Assembly (NCBI GenBank): GCA_002005505.1
Contig: KV908462.1
Coordinates: 30,001-50,000 of the forward strand
From: Botryococcus braunii
Taxonomy: Eukaryota > Chlorophyta > Trebouxiophyceae
Direction: 5' to 3'
DNA length: 20,000 nt
A model generated the notes under the pieces. It did not search any database and had not been told where the DNA came from. It saw nothing but the letters and a program-made list of their open reading frames with translations. How positions within the stretch are numbered: position 1 is the first letter of the stretch; the number at the start of each line of letters is the position of its first letter. Position numbers and translations under genes: made by a program. Below are positions 1 through 9,763 of the stretch, one piece after another.

Positions 1-124
1 TCCCCCCGACACCCAGTATGTTGTACTTCGCCGCTCCCACTTCCTTTTCTGAGACCGGGACAAATCCGCGCCTGACAAATCCAGAGGGTGTCGCCCTCCC
101 ACATCGTATCTGACATCTCATCAC

Positions 125-160
125 GGAGGAGGAGGAGGAGGAGGAGGAGGAGGAGGAGGA
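125..160. repeat. (GGA)n microsatellite
   Basis: About twelve uninterrupted GGA triplets. The flanks (1-124 and 161-450) show no convincing coding region. The reading frames crossing them are short and low in complexity. Confidence 0.9.
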
Positions 161-452
161 ACGTGCTGCAGTGGCCGTTAGCTGGGCATTCCATGTGTGT
201 GATAGTTTGATAGCATCCAACCTTTGCAAGTGGCTGACACTTGCTTGCATTCTTTGCATTTAGCATCAACCTGTGCAAATCGCCGAGGCTTGCTTGCAAT
301 CCTTGTGTTGGGCCGTAAGACGCAATTGCTCCACCTGATCTCCTTCTCCACGCATGATTGTGAGGAGTTAAACATTACTTGCCCCAGCTGCTCTCCTCCG
401 TGCATGAACGTACAAAGATAAAGAATACAGCTAACCAACAAACCTCACTCAT

Positions 453-584
453 CCACCCGCACTCCCTAGGCTCATCAAATCTTATCTCTTCGTTTTTGGG
501 GCAGACCTTCTTACACAAGTGAAATGACTGTCTCAAAACTGAAGAGATAAGACTTGATGATCTTGGAGTGTGGCTGGGTGGGCG
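453..584. repeat. Imperfect inverted repeat, MITE-like or fold-back
   Basis: The left arm (around 457-497) reads as the reverse complement of the right arm (around 536-578). Both contain a TCTTATCTCTTC block in mirrored orientation and CACTCC-type ends, with a few mismatches and an indel. About 40 bases separate the arms. A non-autonomous DNA transposon remnant or an inverted-duplication hairpin would both fit. No transposase ORF lies nearby and I could not define target-site duplications. Confidence 0.6.
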
Positions 585-1021
585 TGTGGCTGGGGCAGGC
601 ATGCGTGCTCACGCAATTGTGCGCAAACTCACACACGTAGCCGCCCCCGCATGTACCAATTTTGGCATGTGCACATTTATGCGTCAGGGGACCAGCGCCG
701 GAAAAACCACATCAACTATTCGCAAGAGGGCCCCGTCCCGCCAGCATGTGAACAGCCCAAGGCGACTATTATCGACCTTTGCGCCAACTTTAAGGAGGCG
801 GGGAGAAGGCAGGGGGGGGGGGGCTGGAAAAAGCCTAGCGGGACATTGAACTCTTGTTACCCTAAAGAATACGCAAACAACCAAATGCTACAGGATTGGC
901 TATCAAATCTTCTCAACCTCGAGCTCGAATCTTCCGCTCTCTGGCCCACCAAAGCAACGGGCACCATGCACCCAAATTCAAGGGATATCGATGGTATGCA
1001 CAACTGCACTTCCGCCTCCAG

Positions 1022-1047
1022 TAGTGCTTGGCGATAGCCAAGCACTA
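1022..1047. repeat. Perfect 11-bp stem hairpin with GATA loop
   Basis: TAGTGCTTGGC (1022-1032) is followed by GATA and its exact reverse complement (1037-1047). No gene boundary is evident beside it, so a regulatory role cannot be assigned. Confidence 0.7.
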
Positions 1048-2426
1048 ATGGGGGTGGATGAGGCCAGGCGAGGTCAATAAGACAGGCTTGGGCACCTGAA
1101 ACATAGTCTCTGATGCAGAAAAGGCCTTTTCGCGACAGCTTTCGGAGCAGGTGCCGCGTGAGGTCCCGGCTGTCTAAATCCCCCTTGTGCCTTGGGTGGT
1201 GCGTAAATGTGCTCTGCAGTTGCAACGATTAATAAATTAGATGGACGCATGAGCATTGGTTTCAGTGCAAGACAAATGTGATGGATGGAGACCCCAATTA
1301 ACCCCCATCTATCGCCCAAACCATAAGGTATTCTTGTGGCTGGGAAGGTCTAGTTTAGAAGCAAAGCAACATGGTCTCCACAGTACGCCCTGTTTGGGAT
1401 GCCTTTGGCCTCCTTCGGCAAAGTTCGAGTATCAATCCGGATCTTCTAAAGCATCACCATACCAGGAAAGCTCATTAGCCTTCCCTTTGGTCAGAAGCTG
1501 CTGATTCCCGGGTAAGGTACTGGTACTTCAAAGTGGTGCGTAGCCAACCCAATTAGGCTCAGGAACAGATGGTCGCGCCATAAACGAATTGTTACGCCGC
1601 ACCTCGAGAAAGCTCAGCATCTCGTCGCGCAGCTGGTGATTATCCCTTGTCAAAAACCGGTGTAGTCGCGAAGCGGAGAACTGTGGAAGGGACGGCAAGT
1701 TGTGACTGCTACCGAGGTCAAAAGATGCCAAAGCAAAGCGCCTTTGCTGAGCGCCTCCATCATTCTGCACCATCGCGATCCCGTGTGAATTGCGTTGAAC
1801 TTTTAGCGAGGCCAGCGCGCTCCCCACTGCGAACCCTTAGCGAATAGGTGAGGGCATCTGAGAATTAGGCCTACCATCATTAAGCTACTGCAACGCCACT
1901 CCTCCTACGGCCTGATCCGGAAGCATTAGGTGACCCCCCCGGCTTCTAGTGTGATCAGGTTGGGAGCTATATCACCGGGTCCGGGTCAAAGCATTAGTTC
2001 CTTACATCCCTTGCACATATTAAGCATAATTCAAGCATGATACAGCCATTGCAGATCAGCCAAGAATTGTTACTGCGTAGATCATGGGTGCTGGCGTGCG
2101 CCAAACCCCGCCCGGACTTCCTTGCGCAGCTGTGAACTTCAATGGAGAACTTCCCGATCACGTGGCTGTCGGCGCAGAATCACCCTTCGTTTCCGCTCAA
2201 CGAACCTGTCAACAAGGTAGATCTACCTCATGACTAAAGATACCCTGAACTGAGGAGCTTGAACTGAAAGACAAGCGCCTTGGACATGTGCACGCCATAT
2301 GTTTCATGTTTTCGGCCTTGGGAAGCAGGTTAGAAGCTTGTCAGCATTCCGGGGGCCCGATGGAGTGGCGCGGACGCCTAATGGGATCGTCGAATCGACG
2401 AAAGTACCCCATGTTCCTCATGTGGG
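1048..2426. other. Stretch without a convincing gene
   Basis: Only weak coding hints are visible. A minus-strand frame at 1528-1827 (99 codons) has protein-like composition but no recognisable motif. A short plus frame starting with ATG at 2142 runs into a possible donor (AACAAG|GTAGAT near 2217) and could be a small exon or chance. Nothing here resembles an RNA gene. The sequence may be decayed repeat. Confidence 0.4.
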
Positions 2427-2430
2427 TTCA

Positions 2431-2495
2431 AGAAGAGGAAGAAGAAGAAGAAGAAGCGCGCAGGGCTTCAATAAAGAAGAAAGAAAGAAAGAAGA
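2431..2495. repeat. GAA-rich tract at the left edge of LINE A
   Basis: A run of GAA triplets (2431-2456) is followed by a short GC-rich spacer and a degenerate GAAA/GAA run (2474-2495). It lies just before the first leader monomer of LINE A. The same GAA motif recurs at the 3' end of LINE A (about 6366-6375), which suggests the element sits inside a GAA tract. Confidence 0.75.
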
Positions 2496-2496
2496 T

Positions 2497-3084
2497 AATC
2501 TGTTTCGTCACCCATAGTATTGATTTTATCTTTTTTTCTCAGATTTGCCTTCGCCTGGCCAGTCTTTAAGCGGGGCTGGCAGCTTCGCCACTTTCAGCGT
2601 CCAGCCTTTGCGGAATTTCCAGTGTTTTTCAACACTTCATTCTCAGTTTGATACCACATCGTATTGGTTTTCCTGTTTTCTTCCTCAGATTTGCACCAGC
2701 TCGGCCAGTCTTTCCGCAGGACTGGCAGCTTCGTAACTTTCTGGCGTCTGGCATCTGCGGAATTTCCCGTGTTCTTCCCCACTTCCTGTGTTTCTTAACA
2801 CACAGTATTGGTTTTTTCTTTTTCTTTTTTGGCCCCTCAGATTTGCCTCCGCCTGCCCGTCGTTCACAGGGACTCACAGCTTCACCCCTCCCCAGCATCC
2901 AGCACTTACGAAGATTCCAGTGTTTTACAACACTTACTCCTGTGTTTCTTCACACATCATCTTGGTTTTCCCTTTTCTTCTCCGCTTCGCCTCAGCCCAG
3001 CCAGTTTTTCAGAGGGACTGGGGGCTTCACCACTTTCCAGCATCCAGAACGGTCTTGGGGTTGGGTTGCCCAGCTGGTGATGCC
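2497..3084 (+). repeat. Four tandem ~150-bp leader monomers of LINE A
   Basis: The block CAGATTTGCC...GGCCAGTC...GACTGGCAGCTTC...CACTTTC recurs with anchors near 2540, 2686, 2838 and 2982, spacings of 146, 152 and 144 bases. Each unit also carries a CACAGTATTGGTTTT-like, pyrimidine-rich start and an AACACTT-type segment. The units are diverged from one another. Tandem leader monomers are known as promoter units in some mammalian L1 families. A promoter role here is inference. Confidence 0.75.
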
Positions 3085-6000
3085 ATGGCCAGCGTTCCTC
3101 TCTTTGACCCCACCTGCCCTTGGAAGGCATCATGCAAGTCTCGTAAGATCACTACGGGTGCTGGGCTCCTACGTCACTTGCAGAGGTTCCACAAGCTCGG
3201 CGATGCTGGGCGGGATGACTGGGTGTCGCAACTCAGATCCCCAGCAGAGTACAGGAAGCTTGAAGCCATCTTGCGAGCTACCTCCAACTGGTTGTGCACC
3301 ACTTGCTTCAAAACCCATTCCCTGGGAGTTCTTTCGTGCGCAACCAACCCAGACACCTGCCAGCGCTTGTGGAATCTGGAGGATGGCCTGGTTCCCCCTG
3401 ATGTTAACCTTCTTCCTGGCCTTCCCCGCCCTGCACCGCCGCCGCAGGATACTTCAGAGCCCCAGGGCCGCCTCCATTCGCAACCCCGAGGACGACCGCG
3501 TGCATCCGCCGCCGTTGCTGATCCTCCGCCCTCTGCTCCCCCGGCCCGTGTCCGCCGCCATCCCCTGACCCCTGCCCTTGTCCATCACGTTTTCACCCTT
3601 GGTCACCATTCGTACCGCAGGGTCCCTAGGTCAGCATGGATACCTTGGGCTGCAGCATTGCGGTCCGCTCTCAAGGCTGTTGCGGACTCGGGCTCCGAGG
3701 CTGCCTGGGTTGAGCTGTTGATCCTTCCGATGTACGTCCTGTCAGCTCGTCGCAGGCCTCGGGGTGAGGGAGTTGCGCAGCACGTCCGCCGTCGGGCCCG
3801 CGCATGGTTGGATGGGGATATTGATGGCCTAATTGATGAACTCTTGGCCACCGCGCCTGCAGCCACTGCCCCACCCCGCCCATTAGACGATGCGGCGCTT
3901 GCCGCTCGCGTCTTGCGCAAGGTTGCAGATGGCCATTTATCAGCGGCTGTTCGGATGTTGGAGCCTGCCACCATCGCCCCAGCCACGCCTGACACATGTG
4001 CTGCACTGGCAGCGCTTCATCCTATCCGACCGCTTCCCGTTGGCGCCCCGCCTGCGCAGGCCCCTTACCGTGCCCAAGTGGAGGAAGTCTTGGCTGCCCT
4101 CAAAACCTTCCCACCTGGTACCGCTGGCGGGCGGGACGGCTTGAACCCATTACATATAAAACATGCCTTCTCTGTAGGTGGCTCAGACCTCTTATTGGAC
4201 AGCCTCCTTGGCGTGGTCAATCGGGCCTTAGCTGGGGATGTTCCCCCTCCCTTGCGATCTTATTGGGCCAGCGCTCCCATCACCCCTCTCTTGAAGCCCA
4301 ATGGGGGTATCCGGCCCATTGCAGTGGGGCTCACCCTGCGCCGTCTGGTTTCCAAGATAGCTGTTGCAGCCGTCTTGCCCGCTGTCAGTGAGTATTTGCA
4401 GCCACACCAAGTTGGGGTTGGAGTCCGAGGGGGTGCAGAAGGCCTCGTCCATGCCCTCAACCGCTTGGTGGCACACCAGCAAGATTCCCCCGACCTCGTC
4501 GTTGTCAGCTTGGACTTCCAAAATGCTTTCAATACGGTCGACCGCAACCGCATGCTTGGGGAAGTCGCCCTCCATTGCCCCAGCATCTGGCAGTATGTGG
4601 CGACGACGTACGGCTGCGCGGCCCATCAGTATGTTGGGCCCCATGTCGTGGACTCCACAACAGGGGTCCAGCAAGGGGACCCCCTCTCTCCGCTGCTTTT
4701 TGCGCTCACTGTCCAGCCACTCCTCCTTGACCTTCATCGGGAGTGTCCCGACGTACACCAAGGGTGGTATCTGGATGACGGCACGTTTGTTGGTCCCGTG
4801 CCCGCAGCGCAGCAGGCAGTCCAGTTGGTTGTTGACCGGGCCCCCGCATATGGCTTGAGCCTCAACCCTCACAAGTGCTGTGTGTGGTCGCCGCGCCCGA
4901 ACCCTCAGCATTTGGATGGGTTCCCTCTGGGCTTCGTCAATGAAACTCGTGCTGGTTTGATAGTGTTGGGGGCAGCGGTCACCGTGTCAGTCGAGTACGC
5001 GGCTTCCGTAGCCCAGGCGCACGTTGATGCCGTGGCAGCCTCGCTCCAGCGTTTGCCGATTCTCCGCCACCCCCAAGCCGAGCTTCTCTTGCTTCGCAGT
5101 TGCCTTGGGACCTGCAAGGTGGTTTTCACAGCCCGGACCATGCCGCCAGCTGCAGCTGCGCAAGCTTTGGTGACCTTTGATATGCTCCAAACCCAGGTCC
5201 TCCAATCCATTGTCACAGCTGGTGGTGGTGGTTTTGGCCCTTTGCAGCAAACCTTGGCTGGCTTGCCTATTGCCCTGGGGGGTCTAGGGGTCACTAAGGC
5301 CACTTCCCTTCTGCCTTGTGCCTATCTCGCCTCCGTCACGCAGACAGCCCCCCTCCAGGACCGCCTTCTGGGGACATCCACTGCCCCTCTTGTCCCCGCT
5401 GCTCTAGCTGCCAAGGCTGACTACTGCGCCCTTGTTCCTGATTTCGATGCGGCGCTCTTCGAGGATCCGGATTTTGTCCGCAGCAAAGTGCAAGCCCGGC
5501 TGTCCAAACCCTTGTCTCACCGCGCATACCAGGAGGTTCTTGATGACCCTGCTCGCTCGGATCGCGACCGTGCTGTGCTCCAATCTCTTACACAGCCGGG
5601 AGCGTCTGATTGGCTGCTGGCTCTCCCAGTTCCCCATTTGCAGCAAACCATGCCCCCAGAGTCGTTCCGCTGCCGCCTTCAATACCAGCTCTTGATCCCC
5701 ATTTTCCACCCTGGCTCCCAATGCCCGTGCTGCTTGAGGGAGTTGGATGTCTGGGGCGACCACGCGGTCCACTGCACCTCAGGGGGGGATGTTGCCATTG
5801 TCGGCCGCCATTACTCCGTTCGTAACGGCCTGGACGCTGTCCTTACCTCAGCTCGTCAGCGGGTCACCCGGGAACCCGCCTTTCCCACCCCTGTCCCTGG
5901 CCAGGAGCGCCGTCGCGCAGACCTCCGCCTCCATGCGTGGGAGGAGGGGCGTGACCTTTATATCGACATCGTTGGCTCTTCCCCACTCACAGTTGCCAAC

Positions 6001-6291
6001 TTGCTGCACTTCGTGCCGGGTGGGGCCGCCGCGCGCGCTGCCCAAGACAAGCAGACCCGCTATGCTGTCTTGTTGTCGCGTCAGCAGCCGCCTGTGGCTT
6101 TCCAAGCCTTCGCTTTTGAAACATTGGGAGGGTTGCATGCTGATGCGCTGGCCTTGTTGCAGAGGCTCCAGGGGCTTTTGAACCAAGCCATCATTGCTCA
6201 AGAAGATGTGGAGGGATATTTTGTCATTCGTCGGGTCAGTTTCATCATTGCGGCGGCTGTGGGTCGCCAGCTGGCCGCTCGCCGGGTGTGA
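3085..6291 (+). CDS. LINE A polyprotein: zinc fingers, reverse transcriptase, restriction-like endonuclease
   Basis: This 1068-residue protein would copy its own RNA into DNA at a nicked chromosomal site (target-primed reverse transcription). The start is the first ATG in the frame (context GCCATGG); about 99 open codons lie upstream without ATG. Residues 11-36 form a Cys2-His2-like finger (C11, C17, H31, H36). C71, C74, C85 and C92 may form a second metal site. A proline- and arginine-rich linker follows (about 110-160). The reverse transcriptase spans about 345-720, with NGGIRPIAVG at 406, the SLDFQNAF block with catalytic D477, GVQQGDPLSP at 527, and YLDD with D564 and D565. C880, C883, H893 and C897 make the CCHC motif before the nuclease. 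RRAD (D946) and YIDIVG (D961) look like its active-site segment. There are no stops or frameshifts. The family level is firm; the clade is not. Confidence 0.9.
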   Translation: MASVPLFDPTCPWKASCKSRKITTGAGLLRHLQRFHKLGDAGRDDWVSQLRSPAEYRKLEAILRATSNWLCTTCFKTHSLGVLSCATNPDTCQRLWNLEDGLVPPDVNLLPGLPRPAPPPQDTSEPQGRLHSQPRGRPRASAAVADPPPSAPPARVRRHPLTPALVHHVFTLGHHSYRRVPRSAWIPWAAALRSALKAVADSGSEAAWVELLILPMYVLSARRRPRGEGVAQHVRRRARAWLDGDIDGLIDELLATAPAATAPPRPLDDAALAARVLRKVADGHLSAAVRMLEPATIAPATPDTCAALAALHPIRPLPVGAPPAQAPYRAQVEEVLAALKTFPPGTAGGRDGLNPLHIKHAFSVGGSDLLLDSLLGVVNRALAGDVPPPLRSYWASAPITPLLKPNGGIRPIAVGLTLRRLVSKIAVAAVLPAVSEYLQPHQVGVGVRGGAEGLVHALNRLVAHQQDSPDLVVVSLDFQNAFNTVDRNRMLGEVALHCPSIWQYVATTYGCAAHQYVGPHVVDSTTGVQQGDPLSPLLFALTVQPLLLDLHRECPDVHQGWYLDDGTFVGPVPAAQQAVQLVVDRAPAYGLSLNPHKCCVWSPRPNPQHLDGFPLGFVNETRAGLIVLGAAVTVSVEYAASVAQAHVDAVAASLQRLPILRHPQAELLLLRSCLGTCKVVFTARTMPPAAAAQALVTFDMLQTQVLQSIVTAGGGGFGPLQQTLAGLPIALGGLGVTKATSLLPCAYLASVTQTAPLQDRLLGTSTAPLVPAALAAKADYCALVPDFDAALFEDPDFVRSKVQARLSKPLSHRAYQEVLDDPARSDRDRAVLQSLTQPGASDWLLALPVPHLQQTMPPESFRCRLQYQLLIPIFHPGSQCPCCLRELDVWGDHAVHCTSGGDVAIVGRHYSVRNGLDAVLTSARQRVTREPAFPTPVPGQERRRADLRLHAWEEGRDLYIDIVGSSPLTVANLLHFVPGGAAARAAQDKQTRYAVLLSRQQPPVAFQAFAFETLGGLHADALALLQRLQGLLNQAIIAQEDVEGYFVIRRVSFIIAAAVGRQLAARRV

Positions 6292-6375
6292 CTCATAGCT
6301 TGACACATTGGGGGTTTGGGTCCCTGAACATTGGGCTGGTCTTTTTTACTCCACTCTTGTAACAGAAGAAGAAGT
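6292..6375 (+). other. LINE A 3' UTR and tail-to-tail junction with LINE B
   Basis: From the stop codon a short 3' UTR runs to CTCTTGTAACA followed by three GAA triplets. LINE B then begins in antisense with GTTACATCTGTCCAGCC. On the minus strand LINE B therefore ends in GATGTAAC then TTC repeats. The same junction is found near 9094-9110. Confidence 0.75.
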
Positions 6376-7195
6376 TACATCTGTCCAGCCACGAGGGCAT
6401 GATGAGATGTCCACAACACACACACAAGCCAAAACTAGGAAGAACTGACCACAAGAAGTGGCCAAGCGAAGAGCGAAGGCATAACTGAGCAAACGAAAAG
6501 GGGAGGGAAGGGGGATAGGGGGGGGGGGCAGCCACAGACGTGGCTGCGGCCAAGTCACCGTAGCCGGCGTAAATCAGCACGAGCCTGGAATGCATCCGAG
6601 ATAAAGGAGACGACCGCACGCAAGTCAGCGTGCCAAATGAACTGCCGAAGAGATCTAGAAGGACCCACAAACAAGTGGGGATAACGGTCCCGCACCGCAA
6701 TAAGAGCGGGACAGTGAAAGACAAAGTGGTGTTCATCACCCACAGAGGAGCCACACATATCACACAGGCGCTGAAGGCGCGGAAGACGTTGTCTGCGGCC
6801 CATGTCAATGGGGAGGCCATGAACACCAAGACGAAACCTGAGAAAGAGCCGGACCTTGGCAACATCAAGAGACAGATAAAGGAGGCGGGAGCGCTGAGCC
6901 TTAGTGGGGCGCGCAAACCACCGCACATAAGTACATAGCTGGGGATCAGCAGGGGCTAACCGAGGGGAGACATGGAGAGAGGCCACAGGGAGGGTATTGG
7001 CCTGCCTAATGAGAGCTAAAAAGGTATCCATATCCACGGGCTGCGGGCGCTGACAATCAGCCGCATAAGGGTAACCTAAGCGGCGAAGGGCAGCGATAAA
7101 AGAACCCGCCCAGGACGGGGAACGAGGCGTTACGCCATAGTAGCATGAGTCCCTATGAATACGTGCATACAAGAGGAGTATCAAGGCCTGTCATG
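6376..7195 (-). mobile_element. LINE B copy 1: 5'-truncated non-LTR element
   Basis: The minus strand carries the C-terminal coding end of a LINE (to 6555) followed by about 180 bases of 3' UTR ending in GGACAGATGTAAC and TTC repeats. Only the last 210 or so codons are present, so this is a 5'-truncated insertion, the usual outcome of incomplete reverse transcription. The upstream limit near 7184-7200 is approximate. The body is clearly diverged from the second copy at 9109-9710. Confidence 0.75.
6555..7184 (-). pseudogene. LINE B ORF C-terminus (truncated)
   Basis: An open frame of about 209 codons ends in [13 protein letters not shown]. It matches the tail of plant and algal LINE polyproteins: an arginine-rich stretch ([12 protein letters not shown]), then a zinc-knuckle-like CDMCG...HHFVFHC (C-x2-C, His, x4, C) and a helical end. 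The reverse transcriptase core and the endonuclease are missing, so the piece cannot act alone. The same motif in copy 2 ([18 protein letters not shown]) shows that the reading frame was conserved before both copies decayed. Confidence 0.75.
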
Positions 7196-7319
7196 AGGAA
7201 CATGTGCTCGAGAGTATCTACTTCCATATATAATTATTCTGAGTGAATCATATGAAGAGTGGATAATGCCATGTATGCGGAGTATACAATGTATGTAAGT
7301 CTCTCCCCCTTTTAACGGG

Positions 7320-7437
<118 letters not shown>

Positions 7438-7455
7438 GCGCCACTCCCCCCCCCC

Positions 7456-7765
<310 letters not shown>

Positions 7766-7817
7766 CCACAAGCCACCAGAACAACCTCTACGCACATGAG
7801 CCCTTTGATTACTTGGT

Positions 7818-8840
7818 TTACTGAAACCAATTGAATGAGTCTTCAGCGTCTGAATCGCTCGTTTCGTCCGTGTTTCCTTCCCAAGCAACATAATCTTCGG
7901 CAACGTTGTCTATACCTTTCCATTCTTGCTCTGCCATGAACTTCAACACCGCCGGGTGCTGCATTGGGTACTCCGAGTCCAGCATTTCAATAAAATACGA
8001 GTCCTCCAACTGGGACCCACGGCTACAACCGCTGTACACTTGCCCGTTGAAGCGCAACTGGTACCGACTACCCAAGTAGTTGCCATTGAAGCCCATGAGA
8101 ACCATCATCCTCGGCTCAACAACCGCATTTTTTCTAGCCCCATTCTACTTTGAAGACAACCCGCGGCCACAACATCCCCTTTCCCGCCTTCATAACACCA
8201 ACATGTTCCCAATCGCCTTTGGCCTTGGCATCGCTAATCTTCTGCTCCTTAAACAAATCCCCGTCCTTTCCTTTACCCAACGTGTGCCTCCTTGCAGGCT
8301 CAAACCCTTCGACCACTCCAAAACTTCCAGTCGGAACCTCGGACCCAACCGGGCCCACTGCGACCACCACCGCCCCCTCAGGAGCTGATCTCTGCAACAC
8401 GCCATTAAATCGTCGCTCCTCCCATCCTTATCCGTCACATACGCGGGTGCCCCCTTCGGGGTTTTCTCCCCAAACGCACGGCCACCGGCTTCACAGCATT
8501 GCTCTGTCTGACTCTGTCGACTGCCCAATACTGCAACTTCGGCTTCTGCAGCGCTTCTAAGCAATATTCGCATAGCTCGCTAGCCTGAGTAATCGTATTC
8601 ACGATGTACGTTACGTCAATCTCCGGGTCAGGTGCAGTGCCACCCTCCTTCATTCGCTGACTAAACAAGTCAAACAATTCGTCCCCCTTTTTGTGCACTA
8701 CATGGCATTTGTTCAGCAGTGTCCAGTACCTTCCTCTTAATGCAAAAGGGCCTGAGCAACACGACAGCATTATCGATGTGCTAATATCCGAGAGAATTAC
8801 CCTCTCCGTACTCCGAACACGTGGGTGCTCCTTTTGCGTT
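7818..8840 (-). pseudogene. Unrecognised protein-coding remnant with three frame breaks
   Basis: The minus strand shows consecutive protein-like stretches in alternating frames: from about 8840 to 8470 (YWTLLNKCHVVHKKGDELFD..., ending ...KPVAVRLG), then 8470-8390 (APAYVTDKDGRSDDLMACC), then 8390-8140 (VGSEVPTGSFGVVEGFEP...), then 8140-7818 (GFNGNYLGSRYQLRFNGQVY...). The last ends in an acidic tail (DETSDSDAEDSFNWFQ-stop). The shifts fall beside homopolymers (GGGG/AAAACCCC near 8465, GGGGG near 8380, GGGG/AAAAAA near 8130). Either the gene is dead, or these are single-base assembly errors in a live gene. The upstream part is cut at 8841 by the LINE A fragment. I do not recognise the family. 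Confidence 0.5.
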
Positions 8841-9108
8841 GCCTTCGCTTTTGAAACATTGGGAGGCTTGCATGCTGATGCGCTGGCCTTGTTGCAGAGG
8901 CTCCAGGGGCTTTTGAACCAAGCCATCATTGCTCAAGAAGATGTGGAGGGATATTTTGTCATTCGTCGGGTCAGTTTCATCATTGCGGCGGCTGTGGGTC
9001 GCCAGCTGGCCGCTCGCCGGGTGTGACTCATTGCTTGAAACATTTGGGTTTGGGTCCCTGAACATTGGGCTGGTCTTTTTTACTCCACTCTTGTAAAGAG
9101 AAGAAGAA
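8841..9108 (+). mobile_element. LINE A copy 2: 3'-terminal fragment
   Basis: Similarity to LINE A starts abruptly at 8841 (equivalent to 6106) and runs through the stop codon (9024-9026) and 3' UTR to the GAA tract. The coding part differs from copy 1 at about one base in ~186. The last 61 residues are the same in both. The 3' UTR shows several small differences. It is a 5'-truncated insertion. Confidence 0.9.
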
Positions 9109-9710
9109 GTTACATCTGTCCAGCCACAAGGGCATGATAAGATTTCCACAACACACGCTAGCACGAAATAAAGAAAAGCGGGCCACCCGAGGTAGCCAAC
9201 CAAAGACTAGACACGCAACGGCGTAAACGAAATGGGGAAATGGGGAATAAATGGGGGAGGGGCAGCCACACACGTGGCTGCGGCCAAGTCACCGCGTCCG
9301 GCGTAAGTCAACACGAGCCTGGAAGGCATCCGAGATGAAAGATACAACCGCACGCAAGTCAGCCTGCCAAATAAACTGCCGAAGAGACCGTGAGGGACTA
9401 GAAAACAACTGGGGGTAACGGTCCCGCACCGGCGTAAGGGCGGGACAGTGAAAAACAAAGTGGTGTTCATCACCCACAGCGGAACCACACATATCACACA
9501 CTCGCTGAAGCCGCGGAAGCCGCTGCCGGCGGCCCAGATCAATGGGAAGGCCATGAACACCAAGACGAAACCTGAGAAAGAGCCGAACCTTGGAAACATC
9601 AAGAGAGAGATAAAAAAGGCGGGAGCGCTGAGCCTTAGTAGGGCGCGCAAACCACCGCACATATGTACATAGCTGAGGATCCGTAGGGGCCAACCGGAGG
9701 GAAACAGAGA
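9109..9710 (-). mobile_element. LINE B copy 2: 5'-truncated non-LTR element
   Basis: This antisense LINE B tail is joined to LINE A at the same base context as copy 1 (GAAGAAGAAGTTACATCTG). A C-terminal frame is readable on the minus strand from about 9704 to 9289 and carries the CDMCG...HHFVFHC motif. The 3' UTR (about 9110-9288) is much more diverged than the coding part, except for its last 60 or so bases. The break lies near 9710, about 480 bases short of copy 1. Confidence 0.8.
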
Positions 9711-9760
9711 GCACAATCCCACGCCGGGCGACAGTCCCGGGTTCGAAATCCGCTGAGCGC
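9709..9760. repeat. Dispersed repeat with tRNA B-box-like motif, copy 1
   Basis: This 52-base segment matches 17615-17666 at about 37 of 52 positions without gaps. It contains GGTTCGAAATCC (9740-9751), close to the tRNA/SINE B box but one base longer than the consensus. No matching acceptor stem or well-placed A box is seen, so it is not called a tRNA gene. A SINE-like fragment is plausible. Confidence 0.45.
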
Positions 9761-9763
9761 CAC

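Larger units (their letters stand above)
2497..6375 (+). mobile_element. LINE A: full-length-looking non-LTR retrotransposon with restriction-like endonuclease
   Basis: The element consists of a monomeric leader (about 2497-3084), one intact ORF (3085-6291) and a short 3' UTR ending in a GAA repeat (about 6366-6375). It has no LTRs. The reverse transcriptase with a C-terminal CCHC motif and PD-(D/E)XK-like nuclease places it with endonuclease-late non-LTR elements, the broad group that includes R2, CRE, NeSL, HERO and Utopia. I cannot assign the clade from sequence alone. The uninterrupted ORF argues for recent activity. The exact 5' boundary is uncertain because the first monomer merges with GAA-rich sequence. 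Confidence 0.85.

Noticed and set aside
568..1037. Two overlapping plus-strand frames of 93 and 155 codons
   Set aside because: No ordered domains, overlapping each other and a G-run, and crossing the hairpin at 1022. Coding is not supported.
2788..3084. N-terminal extension of the LINE A protein
   Set aside because: The frame is open but has no ATG, begins with a GTG and lies in the tandem leader repeats. The ATG at 3085 has a good context.
4228..4911. 227-codon minus-strand frame inside LINE A
   Set aside because: It is antisense to the conserved reverse transcriptase block and has no recognisable motif of its own.
6293..6928. 211-codon minus-strand frame over the LINE B tail
   Set aside because: It is a different frame from the one carrying the CCHC-type motif and covers the 3' UTR. 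It is a shadow of LINE B.
9709..9760. Possible tRNA gene
   Set aside because: There is a B-box-like motif, but no acceptor-stem pairing, no anticodon arm and no correctly spaced A box.
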